Shown: positions 44,398 through 53,185, counted from the stretch's first letter. The stretch is 64,000 nucleotides of DNA from GCA-002733465 sp039969155 (GCA_039969155.1 JBDVOJ010000009.1:1-64000); one strand, 5' to 3'. Numbers and translations are program-made. Notes: generated by a model not told the origin, from the sequence alone.

Positions 44398-44490
44398 GGG
44401 ATGGACCTCTGCGTTATGGATTGCTCAATTATAAACTGCTGCATTATGGATTATTTGTCGAGAGGCTGCTAGTTATATTAAGATGAGGCT

Positions 44491-44901
44491 ATGAAGTCAT
44501 GTAATCAGTGTGGAAAGTGTTGTGAGGACTACAGCGATGGTGGGCTGGTTGCGACACCGGCTGAGGTTGAGTATTGGAAGCAACATCATCCTGAGATTTC
44601 GGCTTATGTTCATCAAGGTCAGATTTGGTATGAACCAAGCACTAATAAACCTCTGAGTCGTTGCCCTTGGTTACAAGAAAGCAGAGCGAAGAATGATCGG
44701 CTGATATACTCATGCCGTATTTATAACTATCGGCCTGCTGATTGTCGGCAGTATCCTGTGACCATCAGCCAAATGCGACAAGATCGTTGCCAAATGCTTG
44801 AACCATCAGATCTAAAAAGACCCAAAAGCGCGCAACGACAGTTAGATAAGTTAATGGCGGAAAGCCGAGTGTGGTCGATAGACATATTGGAAATTTCTTA
44901 A
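44491..44901 (+). CDS. YkgJ family cysteine-cluster protein
   Basis: This is a 136-residue protein with the Fe-S/zinc cysteine cluster of YkgJ (UPF0153-like) proteins: MKSCNQCGKCCEDYSDGGL (C4, C7, C10, C11), CPWLQE, CRIYNYRPADCRQYP, and a final CQML. Eight or more cysteines probably hold a metal or Fe-S cluster. Function unknown. It ends 18 bp before the pyroglutamyl-peptidase-like gene, so the two may be co-transcribed. Confidence 0.85.
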   Translation: MKSCNQCGKCCEDYSDGGLVATPAEVEYWKQHHPEISAYVHQGQIWYEPSTNKPLSRCPWLQESRAKNDRLIYSCRIYNYRPADCRQYPVTISQMRQDRCQMLEPSDLKRPKSAQRQLDKLMAESRVWSIDILEIS

Positions 44902-44919
44902 AGCAAAAATGGAACGTTT

Positions 44920-46095
44920 ATGAAAAACTTATTAATGGTTAGTTTTGGCTTATTTATTGGGGCAGCGGTGTACAACGTTGATGTGCAAGCAACTAATTTG
45001 AACGTTGAGGAATTGAGGCTTGGTAAAGCGGTCAAGGCGATGCCAGAAGCTGCCACCCAGTTTGGGTCTCGGCTAAATCGGTTTTCTAAACTCATCTACA
45101 CGGTAGATTCGTATGATGGTGCTAGCCGATTAATTGCTAACGAAGGTAATCAATTGTGGCGAACAGCCATTGATGAATACGCAAAGCGAAAAGACTTCGA
45201 TGACAGGCCGCTTTACTGGGCCCGACTAAAATTCAATTCGATTATTAAAAACACAAAATTATTCGCTAAACTTTCGGAAAGCGAGCAACAACAATTACTC
45301 TGGATTTCAGAACTTGCCACTCGCGGCAATTCGGACGTTGAGTTTGATAAAAACACCCGATTCAAAATTTTGCTTACCGGTTTTGACCCATTTTTCTTAG
45401 ATAGATACATTGATCAAAGTAATCCTTCGGGAGTCATTGCAACGGCTTTCGATAACAAGGTTTTTTATGTCGGCGGTCAGGCCGTTGAGGTAGAAACTTT
45501 GATTGTTCCGGTAAGGTTTGAAGATTTTGATAAAGGAATGATTGAAACGATGCTCACTCCGCGTCTCCAGAATAAGCAAGTTGATATGATAGTCACCGTG
45601 AGCATGGGACGAGATGATTTTGATTTAGAGCGATTTCCGGGGTTACGTCGAAGTGCTAAAGCGCCTGATAATTTAAATGTCTACACTGGAGCTAGCGCCG
45701 AAACCCCCTTAGTTCCTATGTATGCTGGGAAAATGCTCAAGGGTCCTGAATTCAACCAGTTTAGCCTTCCAGCTTCGGCGATGAAGCTAGCCGAAGGGGC
45801 TTTTAAGATTAATGATAATCACAAGGTCACTACTAAGACCAAAAGCTTTCATCCTAAAACCCTTAACGAGTTAGAAGGCGAAGTATCGGTACAAGGCTCG
45901 GGTGGCGGTTATTTATCCAATGAAATCTCTTACCGCAGTTTATTATTGCGCGATAAATATCAAGCGGATTTACCTGTAGGGCATATTCATACCCCTAGGT
46001 ACCAAGGTTTTAAACCAGAAAAAATCGAAAAAATGGTTAATCAAGTGGAGCAAATGTTAATCAAAGCATTGGAATCTCTGACGGAAACAAAATAA
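44920..46095 (+). CDS. Exported pyroglutamyl peptidase (C15)-like protein with Ser in place of catalytic Cys
   Basis: This is a 391-residue protein with a signal peptide (MKNLLMVSFGLFIGAAVYNVDVQA). Residues about 150-390 align with the C15 fold: KILLTGFDPF, ERF with E237, GGGYLSNEISYRSL and VGHIHTPRY with H357. Canonical enzymes have AGTFVCNHLFYGL at the nucleophile; here the Cys is Ser333 (codon TCC). The other two triad residues are kept. About 130 residues precede the domain, which is absent in ordinary 215-residue enzymes. It is either a serine variant or a catalytically dead binding protein. Confidence 0.8.
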   Translation: MKNLLMVSFGLFIGAAVYNVDVQATNLNVEELRLGKAVKAMPEAATQFGSRLNRFSKLIYTVDSYDGASRLIANEGNQLWRTAIDEYAKRKDFDDRPLYWARLKFNSIIKNTKLFAKLSESEQQQLLWISELATRGNSDVEFDKNTRFKILLTGFDPFFLDRYIDQSNPSGVIATAFDNKVFYVGGQAVEVETLIVPVRFEDFDKGMIETMLTPRLQNKQVDMIVTVSMGRDDFDLERFPGLRRSAKAPDNLNVYTGASAETPLVPMYAGKMLKGPEFNQFSLPASAMKLAEGAFKINDNHKVTTKTKSFHPKTLNELEGEVSVQGSGGGYLSNEISYRSLLLRDKYQADLPVGHIHTPRYQGFKPEKIEKMVNQVEQMLIKALESLTETK

Positions 46096-46111
46096 CACTA
46101 GAATTATGTAA

Positions 46112-46152
46112 TTTAGTCTCCATTGTTAAGTCTTAACTGTTGAGAGACTAAA
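46112..46152. terminator. 41-bp nested hairpin between the C15-like gene and msrBA
   Basis: TTTAGTCTC at 46112-46120 pairs with GAGACTAAA at 46144-46152. Inside is GTTAAGTCTTAAC, itself an inverted repeat. The two-level stem-loop sits 17 nt after the stop of the C15-like gene. No U-run follows; termination or mRNA protection are both plausible. Confidence 0.55.
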
Positions 46153-46226
46153 CGAGATTGCATTGAAATCACTGCAAACCATTTAATCGTTTTACCTATC
46201 GTGAAACATTATCCAAGGACAAAAAT

Positions 46227-47093
46227 ATGTCTAAATACAATGAGCTGAATGAAGAAGAGAAAAGGGTCATCTTAGAAAAAGGCACAGAGCGCCCCTTTAC
46301 TGGCGAGTATAATGATTTTATTGAAGGCGGCATGTATGTGTGTAAGCAATGTGATGCGCCACTATACCTTTCTCAGCATAAGTTTCAGTCGACTTGTGGT
46401 TGGCCGAGTTTTGATGATGAGATTGAAGGGGCGGTAAGGCGAGAAGTGGATGCTGATGGTCGTCGAACAGAAATTCTATGCGCCAATTGCGATGGTCATT
46501 TAGGACATGTATTTGAAGGCGAAATGTTAACCGAGAAAAACATCCGACACTGTGTTAATTCGGTGTCGATGAAATTTGTGAGTTCTGATGATATGAAAAA
46601 ACAAGATAGTTCAATTAAAGAAGCTTATTACGCTGGAGGTTGTTTCTGGGGAGTAGAGCATTTGATGCAACAACAGTCGGGTGTGCTAAGCGTTGAGTCG
46701 GGTTATATGGGCGGTGAAGTAGAGAACCCAACTTACGAGCAAGTTTGTAGTAAATCGACTGGCCATTTAGAAGTAGTTAAAGTTGCCTATCGACCAGATG
46801 AGGTAAGCTTTGAAACTCTGACCAAACTATTTTTTGAGATCCATGATCCCACTCAAACCGATGGACAAGGCCCTGACATAGGTAATCAATATTTGTCAGC
46901 GATTTTTTATACTGAGGATAGTGAGCGAGAAGTTGCTCAAGGGTTGATTAAAATTCTGGAAGGAAAAGGTATGTCGATTGCGACTCAGTTATTACCTAAA
47001 GCTGAGTTTTGGAAAGCTGAAGATTATCACCAAGATTATTATCAAAAGAATGGACAATCGCCCTATTGTCATCAATATGAGAAGTTGTTTTAG
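46227..47093 (+). CDS. Bifunctional methionine sulfoxide reductase MsrB-MsrA
   Basis: This is a 288-residue fusion in B-A order. Residues 5-118 are MsrB with zinc cysteines C39, C42, C85, C88 and the nucleophile C109 in RHCVNS. Residues 132-285 are MsrA with nucleophile C139 in GGCFWGVEH and the downstream GYMGGE and HDPTQTDGQGPDIG blocks. It reduces both S- and R-Met-sulfoxides, so one protein repairs both stereoisomers, probably in the cytoplasm as no signal peptide is seen. AAGGAC precedes the ATG. Confidence 0.95.
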   Translation: MSKYNELNEEEKRVILEKGTERPFTGEYNDFIEGGMYVCKQCDAPLYLSQHKFQSTCGWPSFDDEIEGAVRREVDADGRRTEILCANCDGHLGHVFEGEMLTEKNIRHCVNSVSMKFVSSDDMKKQDSSIKEAYYAGGCFWGVEHLMQQQSGVLSVESGYMGGEVENPTYEQVCSKSTGHLEVVKVAYRPDEVSFETLTKLFFEIHDPTQTDGQGPDIGNQYLSAIFYTEDSEREVAQGLIKILEGKGMSIATQLLPKAEFWKAEDYHQDYYQKNGQSPYCHQYEKLF

Positions 47094-47108
47094 GGGCGAA
47101 TAAAAACT

Positions 47109-47187
47109 CACTGAGCGGAGTTAAAGATAAAGTTCACTGAGCGCAGTCGAAGTGTCACATTAGTGCTTCGACAAGCTCAGCCGGCTT
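47109..47187. repeat. REP-like repeat, inverted copy of the 36.8-kb unit
   Basis: TTCACTGAGCGCAGTCGAAGTG (47133-47154) and GCTTCGACAAGCTCAGCCGGCT (47164-47185) are the reverse complement of the bipartite unit at 36816-36872. A third, weaker half (ACTGAGCGGAG) starts at 47109. It lies between the convergent msrBA and acyltransferase genes. Confidence 0.75.
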
Positions 47188-47206
47188 GTATCTTTTTAAC
47201 ACCAAC

Positions 47207-48319
47207 TCACAAAGTTTCTTTTGCCACAACCGGATTAGCATACATCGCTAATAGCCACTTTTTCTGAGTTTCATTTAATTCAGCCAAGCGCTTTTCAATA
47301 AGGCAATTTTTATTCACTTTAGAATGGGCATCTTTGACTCGTTCATAAGCGACATGATTACTATCGAATAGTTGATAGTTACCAATGATTTGTTGATCAA
47401 TAGCTGCAGCAATTTCTTTACTGTCCGCGAAGTCACCAGCGATTGGTGTTCCAAAAGTTAAATGAATTTTCCCTTTATAACCCATCAAACCTTTAGTAAT
47501 ACTGTTGATGTCTTCATGCTCGGATTTTTCATATTTGCCTTCGGTTTCAATAGTCGCCAACTCTTTCGCTTTATCTTGGTCACATGGATCATATTGATAA
47601 GCAATGGATACCGGAATGATATTTAGTTCATCCAGATAGTCTTTGATTGCCATCGGCTTGGGTTTGTTTAATAGCAACATTGAGATAAGAGCAGAATTGG
47701 TTTTATCAATACCATCTTTGGCACGACCTTCTTTTTGTGCAATCCAAATCGGCTGCTGTTTGTCGGTCAGTGCATGATGAATATATGCGGAAAGGTTTTT
47801 CGAGGCGGTTAACATAGCTCGCTTAGTTTTTTCGCTTCGTTTTACAATAAAGCTTTTATTGATCCGCATGAGATCAGAGATCCATTCTTTAGTCAGTAAA
47901 TTATCCCCGACTGCAATTTCAACGGTTTTAGCACCGATATCAAATAAAGCGTAATTTACTAGCGCTGGGTCGAGTACGATATCTCGGTGGTTACTAATGA
48001 ATAAACTCGGTTTACTAAGGTCCAATTCTTTTAAACCAGAGTAAGTAAAACCATCAGTACTTTTACGAATAAGTTTAAATAAATATTTGGCGACTTCATT
48101 TTGCACTGCTTCTACACTGGTAATTTTGCTAATCTTTCTCAGCAAAGACAGCCTTACAATGGTTCGTGCTAATCCGGGCAATGGGCGGTAGAGCCAGCGC
48201 ATGGTATAGATAGCCACTGACGATAATAGCTCTTTATCGTTTGCTAATTTCTTTATGACTTCAACAACTTCATCATCGCGGTACGGACGAATATCATCAA
48301 ACATAGGAGGACTCTGCAT
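47207..48319 (-). CDS. PlsC-like glycerol-3-phosphate/1-acylglycerol-3-phosphate acyltransferase
   Basis: This is a 370-residue protein of the PlsC/GPAT group. Acyltransferase motif I is SNHRDIVLDPAL (H111, D113, D117). Motif III is QKEGRAKDG. NIIPVSIAYQYDPCD is motif IV. The N-terminal 90 residues form a helical segment of this subgroup. It is expected to act at the inner membrane on glycerophospholipid precursors. The start ATG 48319 has no strong Shine-Dalgarno; a second Met five codons in is possible. Confidence 0.82.
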   Translation of the reverse strand: MQSPPMFDDIRPYRDDEVVEVIKKLANDKELLSSVAIYTMRWLYRPLPGLARTIVRLSLLRKISKITSVEAVQNEVAKYLFKLIRKSTDGFTYSGLKELDLSKPSLFISNHRDIVLDPALVNYALFDIGAKTVEIAVGDNLLTKEWISDLMRINKSFIVKRSEKTKRAMLTASKNLSAYIHHALTDKQQPIWIAQKEGRAKDGIDKTNSALISMLLLNKPKPMAIKDYLDELNIIPVSIAYQYDPCDQDKAKELATIETEGKYEKSEHEDINSITKGLMGYKGKIHLTFGTPIAGDFADSKEIAAAIDQQIIGNYQLFDSNHVAYERVKDAHSKVNKNCLIEKRLAELNETQKKWLLAMYANPVVAKETL

Positions 48320-48511
48320 TATTCTTTGATTTATGGATTGCGCAAAAACACTAAGTAACAGCGCGTTCTACTGCATAGCAAAGGCTATACGCTAACTAGA
48401 TAAGCGGGGCATTATACCGGAACCTAAGTGAAATTTACGAACACGATATGACTGAGGTGTTACAAAATAGTAATAATCCTGGTTTTTAACTTAATTATCA
48501 ACGAGTTATAT

Positions 48512-49117
48512 CTAGCGATTAATGAACTTCACTCGACCAAAAGCAAGCTTTAGTCCGATTAGAGCGAGAATTAGAATGGCTGCAAGACCCACCACCCCCA
48601 TGATACGGTCGATTGAGTCAATCCCAGTCCATTGTAAATAGTGAATTTCGTACATTTGATTAATAAAATCAGTATCTGGGCCCTTTTGGCTGAGTTTCAG
48701 TTGAGGCCAGTTTAAATTGATCACTATGTCTTGGTTAGTGACGATTTGGTGATCATTGATACTAATGATTTCGCCGTAACGCGCTTTATCTTCAGCAATT
48801 GCATCATCAACCAATAGTCGAATTTGATCTTCAGAGAGTGATTTCCTTAAATCAAAGGTGATGGGATCGAGCTGTTGCCATCCGGTGTTTGTTTTAACCA
48901 ATAAATGATCACCCAGAATCGAACGTCGCCATTCAAAAGCCAACCAGCCTGAAAGTGGTTCAATAGAAACACGGGATTGTAGTGGGTAGGACTTAATGTC
49001 GAGGGCTTGGTAAGCCTCTTTATACCCTGGTTTAACAAAGAAAAAGATTCCGGTGATGGTCCAAGCGATAAAAGGTAGGACCATTATCAGCCCGAGGATT
49101 TTATGGAGTTTTCTCAT
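48512..49117 (-). CDS. PepSY-domain membrane protein
   Basis: This is a 201-residue protein with membrane helices at each end: KILGLIMVLPFIAWTITGIFFFV (near 6-28) and IDRIMGVVGLAAILILALIGLKL (near 172-195). Between them lies a periplasmic PepSY-like segment with the sequence LRKSLSEDQIRLLVDDAIAED. The first-helix HKxxG pattern is typical of PepSY-associated TM proteins, often linked to metal reduction or cytochrome partners. No redox gene is adjacent. Function unknown. Confidence 0.75.
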   Translation of the reverse strand: MRKLHKILGLIMVLPFIAWTITGIFFFVKPGYKEAYQALDIKSYPLQSRVSIEPLSGWLAFEWRRSILGDHLLVKTNTGWQQLDPITFDLRKSLSEDQIRLLVDDAIAEDKARYGEIISINDHQIVTNQDIVINLNWPQLKLSQKGPDTDFINQMYEIHYLQWTGIDSIDRIMGVVGLAAILILALIGLKLAFGRVKFINR

Positions 49118-49283
49118 TAACCACGTCCAGTTACAAAAAAACAGATTATAAGGAGATTTCTACTGGGTTAAAAGAAAAAGCCCATTGATATAAAAATTCG
49201 GTTAGGTTTTAATGAAAGAAGTTTAGCCATAACCTTGCCCCATCGTGTGGCAGCTTGACTACTTCACTATGGAAACCTATTTA

Positions 49284-49748
49284 ATGATGAAGCCACTATC
49301 TAAACTGTTCAAAATTTCAAGTTACATTGCTCTGTCGGGTTGGGTTGTGTTAATTGGCTTTCCGTTTTGGCAATTTGGACATGCTTTAGTACTTTCGATT
49401 TCAGTATTACTTCTCTGCGGAATTTACACTTTTTTAGTTTTTTTTGGAAAGAAATTTGATGGCGAGGAAAAAGTTAAGGGTAGTTTTTGGTCTTTCAAAG
49501 GTGTTGTGTCCTTGTTTAAAACACCAAGAGTTGTTTTAGCGGGATGGGTTCATTACTTAGCCTTCGACTTAATGGTTGGTTTGTATATTGTTATTGACGC
49601 GGCTAATTTAGGTATTTCCCATTGGATGTTGTTACCTTGCTTGTTTCTCACGCTTATGTTCGGACCTGCAGGGTTACTGGCTTACTTTGTTCTAAAAATT
49701 GCGGTAGTACAAGACTTTCTATTAATCAGTACAAGTTATTTGATCTGA
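49284..49748 (+). CDS. ABA4-like membrane protein
   Basis: This is a protein of about 155 residues with four predicted membrane segments. The family core is present: VVLAGWVHYLAFDLMVGLYIVIDA, then HWMLLPCLFLTLMFGPAGLLAYFVLK, in which GWVHYLAFDL and LPCL...LMFGPAGLL are the hallmarks. Plant ABA4 is linked to neoxanthin synthesis; bacterial roles are unknown. ATG 49284 is chosen because GGAAA lies upstream; ATG 49269 is an alternative. Confidence 0.75.
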   Translation: MMKPLSKLFKISSYIALSGWVVLIGFPFWQFGHALVLSISVLLLCGIYTFLVFFGKKFDGEEKVKGSFWSFKGVVSLFKTPRVVLAGWVHYLAFDLMVGLYIVIDAANLGISHWMLLPCLFLTLMFGPAGLLAYFVLKIAVVQDFLLISTSYLI

Positions 49749-49805
49749 CATTAACCGGCAGTCGTGTGCTACTGCATTGTGAATTGAATTAATTAGAGGC
49801 TTATC

Positions 49806-50360
49806 ATGCGTATTAATCAAATTGGCGATCCTATACTCAGAAAGGTTTGTCGTCCGGTTGAACACAACGAAATCAACTCGACCGAAATCAACAATACCAT
49901 TATTAAAATGAAGGAAATTCTTAATGGTATTAAAGCGATTTCTAACGAAAATGGCAATGCGATTGCGGCGCCTCAAGTAGGGCATTCAGTTCGTATTATA
50001 CTGCTAAGATTAAAGGAACAATTTATACCAATGATAAACCCGACTTTCACTCAAATTTCTGATGAAACTTTTGAGTTAGAAGAAGAATGTTTTAGCTTCT
50101 ATCACCTAAGAGGATTAGTGACTCGCTATTCTAAAATTAGAGTCGATTACTTGGATGAAAACGCACAGACCACCTCTATACTTTTAGAAGGCGAAGATGC
50201 CGGTATTGCACAACACGAAGTCGATCATTTAGACGGAATATTTTTTTTAGACCGATTGAAAAATAAAAACACAGTGATGTCAGTCGATTTTATGTTAAGA
50301 GACAATCCACAACGACTATCGGTAGTAAGAAAAATGATCAACTATATGGTGGGGTATTAA
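49806..50360 (+). CDS. Second, divergent peptide deformylase
   Basis: This is a 184-residue protein. Metal ligands and catalytic Glu are kept: QHEVDHLDG with H137, E138, H141, and C95. Motif 1 is GNAIAAPQVG (50-59), where the usual form is GIGLAAPQ or similar. Motif 2 is EECFSF instead of EGCLSF, so the conserved Gly beside the Cys is Glu94. It is probably active but altered in substrate or inhibitor binding. A housekeeping def copy is at 13014-13529. Confidence 0.82.
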   Translation: MRINQIGDPILRKVCRPVEHNEINSTEINNTIIKMKEILNGIKAISNENGNAIAAPQVGHSVRIILLRLKEQFIPMINPTFTQISDETFELEEECFSFYHLRGLVTRYSKIRVDYLDENAQTTSILLEGEDAGIAQHEVDHLDGIFFLDRLKNKNTVMSVDFMLRDNPQRLSVVRKMINYMVGY

Positions 50361-50458
50361 ATACTTATCATTTAAGAGCACCTAGCAACTCCATATCTAG
50401 ATATTAGGTCAACCCGCACTTGAATAAAAACTGTGTAAGCCGACCTAAAACGGCAGTA

Positions 50459-51745
50459 CTACTTTAAGCGATTGCAATTAGCGTAAAATGAAACCGTTGC
50501 AGGCCAATCTGAAAATACTCCAATTACACCAACCTCTTTTGCTAAAACATCTAGAAGCGTGAGAACGTCGCCATCGTTATTAATTGCATTAGCAGTCGAT
50601 TGAAAATACCAGCCTCCACCATTGGCTAGAGGGCCAGAACGCTCCAGAGTCCAAGTAATTATTTTTAGTCCTGCTGCTTTCGCTTCTAGCGCATAAGTCG
50701 AAGGAACCATTTGATTCTCCGAGTCTAAGTCGACTAGCATCCACATAGGAGGCGCAATAATTTGTACTCCCTCACTCACCAATTGCTGCATCGTAGGTGA
50801 CCAAGTCAAGGGTTCCCTAAAATTAAAGTCTGGGTCACTATATCGACCATCTAGATAAACCGATTGACGACCAAACATTGGCTCGTTGGCAATCCAGTAC
50901 TTAATATCGTCCAAGTTAAACGATTGCGCAAACACCTTCCTTGGAGATACTTCCGCTTGCTTGTATTCGTTAATCATTTGTTGTGCATAGTCTTGTTGGC
51001 TGTATTCACCTTCAAAGGGCATATCAACACTTGGCGCTTTTAACTCGGGAGTCATTTTTACATCAAGTTTTTTAAACAGCTCAATGCTCTCTAAGTGAGT
51101 CAGTAGAGTTCCTTCTTGGGTATAAAGATCGGTTCTCCAAGTAGCCGTTCCTCCGAGGTATTCCTCTACTGTAGTGGCGGAGCGGTCAGAGGCATCCATC
51201 TTACCTTTAAGTGTTTTAAATTCCTCAACAGTAATGTCACTGGTGCAACACTTTGCGTTGGCTGGACTAAGCATTTTTCCATTTGGGTCAAATGTGGCCG
51301 GAGAAAACGGCACCGAGCATTTCTCAGCCAATGGGGTAGCAAGAATATTTGTGGTGGTGTGTAAATCACATTGAGAATGTCTGCAGACAAGTTCACGGTC
51401 CTTAGTGAAGGTAACATCACATTCCAATATTCCAGCACCCATTCTAGCTGCTGCAATGTAGGACTCTCTAGTGTGCTCTGGAAATTGCATTGGCGCACCG
51501 CGGTGACCGATAGAAAAGTCACTTTTCTTAAAAGTTTTTTTATTGTCTGCACAGTATTGCATTTGGTCTTTTAGTCCTCCTAAATCCATATCTTCCACTA
51601 AATAGAAAGGTCTAGGGCCAAATTGGACTGAGCGCGGTTTTGAGACATCGTTAAAGGATTCTGATTCCATGGCATTACTATTAGAAACAATTAATAATGT
51701 TGAGGAAAAAATTACGGATGTAAATAAGTTAACTTTCTTGAGCAT
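50459..51745 (-). CDS. Exported glycerophosphodiester phosphodiesterase
   Basis: This is a 428-residue protein with signal peptide (ending SNSNAM). The GDPD domain begins with GHRGAPMQFPEHTRESY (catalytic His and Arg) and continues to ILECDV (Glu/Asp ligands) and CRHSQCDLH (second catalytic His). The C-terminal part has TWTLER. A cysteine-rich insert (CSVPFS...AKCC) after the H-loop is unusual. Expected reaction: hydrolysis of glycerophosphodiesters to sn-glycerol-3-phosphate and an alcohol in the periplasm. Secretion beyond the outer membrane is possible. Confidence 0.88.
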   Translation of the reverse strand: MLKKVNLFTSVIFSSTLLIVSNSNAMESESFNDVSKPRSVQFGPRPFYLVEDMDLGGLKDQMQYCADNKKTFKKSDFSIGHRGAPMQFPEHTRESYIAAARMGAGILECDVTFTKDRELVCRHSQCDLHTTTNILATPLAEKCSVPFSPATFDPNGKMLSPANAKCCTSDITVEEFKTLKGKMDASDRSATTVEEYLGGTATWRTDLYTQEGTLLTHLESIELFKKLDVKMTPELKAPSVDMPFEGEYSQQDYAQQMINEYKQAEVSPRKVFAQSFNLDDIKYWIANEPMFGRQSVYLDGRYSDPDFNFREPLTWSPTMQQLVSEGVQIIAPPMWMLVDLDSENQMVPSTYALEAKAAGLKIITWTLERSGPLANGGGWYFQSTANAINNDGDVLTLLDVLAKEVGVIGVFSDWPATVSFYANCNRLK

Positions 51746-51884
51746 GGTTATTCTCCCACTTGGTTAGAGTAGGTTCAGCTTAAGCTCGATTTGTTAACAC
51801 TAAATGACGGAAAGGTTTAGAGTTTATGACGAGTTATTTATGAGTTTCAATGTGAACGTTCAGGTTTAGTTTCACTTAGCCTTA

Positions 51885-52283
51885 CTAGTTTAGAGGAACC
51901 TCCATAAAGTAGTCAAAGTGTTCTAAATCCAATTCTCGGTTGGCTAATACTCGGATGTATTTTTTCTGGCTGTTTTTCACGCGATAGCTGAGTAATAACT
52001 CATCATTCGGTGCTAGATTGAAAATACGACAAAGATACTTTTTATTGGTCTCTTCTAAGGGAATTTCTTCAACAAATTCAAAAGTGGATTTACAATAAAT
52101 ACGCAGATGACGAATCACCTTGTGACTAGAACAAATATCAGGTGCCAAAGATAATAATTGATTATTAGGACCAACGAATTTACATTTCTTTGAGGTAGTC
52201 GAACTTGGGTAATCATTAAGGCTAGCATCTATAGTGGATTGATAATGCGCCAGTTTTAATCGATCCCATTGCGTATTGTTCAT
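51885..52283 (-). CDS. Hypothetical protein, 132 residues
   Basis: I do not recognise this protein. It is soluble with no signal peptide; three to four cysteines are spread through it (CKF, DICSSHK, IYCKS, YLCRIF). A purine-rich AGCGGAT lies upstream of the ATG. It follows the M15-like gene on the same strand, separated by an 80-nt gap that holds a hairpin, so it may be transcribed on its own. It could still be a lineage-specific protein. Confidence 0.5.
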   Translation of the reverse strand: MNNTQWDRLKLAHYQSTIDASLNDYPSSTTSKKCKFVGPNNQLLSLAPDICSSHKVIRHLRIYCKSTFEFVEEIPLEETNKKYLCRIFNLAPNDELLLSYRVKNSQKKYIRVLANRELDLEHFDYFMEVPLN

Positions 52284-52296
52284 TGTTTTTATCCGC

Positions 52297-52330
52297 TTAT
52301 CGAGTGTGTAACTCTAATCATACTCGATAA
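52297..52330 (-). terminator. 9-bp inverted repeat, candidate terminator of the M15-like gene
   Basis: TTATCGAGT at 52297-52305 pairs with ACTCGATAA at 52322-52330 around a 16-nt loop. It lies 35 nt downstream of the M15-like stop (minus strand) and 13 nt upstream of the next gene's ATG, so it could also affect translation of the downstream gene. Confidence 0.45.
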
Positions 52331-52364
52331 ACATGAATCAATCCTGAACTGAGAGTAGAAGAAG

Positions 52365-52979
52365 TTACTCTCGTCTTGGACATTGATCCGGGATAAATCC
52401 ATAAGGCTCAAAATTCAAATGAAGATGTGGGCCGGTACCGTGACTTCTATCTTCAATCCAAGCCGTATATCGTTTGTCATCGACCGAGTAAGCTGTTGAT
52501 TTAATGATTGCTTTGAGGCGCTCGACTTCGGCTTTAGAGTGACCAGCGGTGCCGATATCCACCGCTCTATTGGATAAATGTTTCGATATATAGCAATTCC
52601 GACCAATTTGGTCGCTAATTGCTGCCGCTATAGTCTTTCTATTTTTTATCGGCAGTGCTTGGTATTCAGCCACCGCCGCTTGGTTTTCATAAACTTTACA
52701 TCCACTCGCTAAACAGCTCAGCATATATCCTGCTTGAGCTTCTATGGTTCTTTGGATACTAGTGATTTTTAAACTTGTCCATGATTTGTTGGCGTTTGTC
52801 TGCTGAACACAAAATTGCTGACTCACTAATTCTAAAACCTGTCTGATCTCTGTAGACGCGGCGCTCAAATCACCCTTCAATTGGTCCTTACAAGGTAAAG
52901 AGTCCGCTTGGCTCGAGTTAACAACCAGTGAGTTAAGAACCAAAAATAACATCATTATTCTTCTAATACTCATAGCCAT
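52365..52979 (-). CDS. Exported M15-like metallopeptidase
   Basis: This is a 204-residue protein with signal peptide ending SSQA. The C-terminal part has the Zn ligand pattern of M15/LAS peptidases (VanY, endolysins): SKHLSNRAVDIG with H134 and D141, and GPHLHLNF with H185/H187. WIEDRSHG just before supplies the catalytic Glu-like position. The usual SxHxxGxAxDI has Asn-Arg in place of Gly. The N-terminal part has four cysteines that may form disulphides. A cell-wall peptidase role is inferred. Confidence 0.65.
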   Translation of the reverse strand: MAMSIRRIMMLFLVLNSLVVNSSQADSLPCKDQLKGDLSAASTEIRQVLELVSQQFCVQQTNANKSWTSLKITSIQRTIEAQAGYMLSCLASGCKVYENQAAVAEYQALPIKNRKTIAAAISDQIGRNCYISKHLSNRAVDIGTAGHSKAEVERLKAIIKSTAYSVDDKRYTAWIEDRSHGTGPHLHLNFEPYGFIPDQCPRRE

Positions 52980-53103
52980 CTGAATCCTTATATAGTTAAC
53001 AAAATCAACTGGTTAGCTGGTTATTGCTATCGCCTAGTTGGTTGACCAAATTAATTATCTTACATTTTCTACGACAAAAACAGTTGATTAAAATATGATC
53101 TAT

Positions 53104-53137
53104 ATGTACCATGGGTGCATGGGGTACATGTGGTACA
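53104..53137. promoter_or_regulatory. Candidate GntR operator
   Basis: ATGTACC at 53104-53110 and GGTACAT at 53123-53129 form a 7-bp inverted repeat, followed by TGTGGTACA at 53129-53137, another GGTACA half. It is 57 bp upstream of the GntR start, a usual place for an autoregulatory site. Confidence 0.5.
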
Positions 53138-53185
53138 AGCTGATTTTGCCAGCATCCTTACTCAATAAGAGGTTTATTAGGCACC

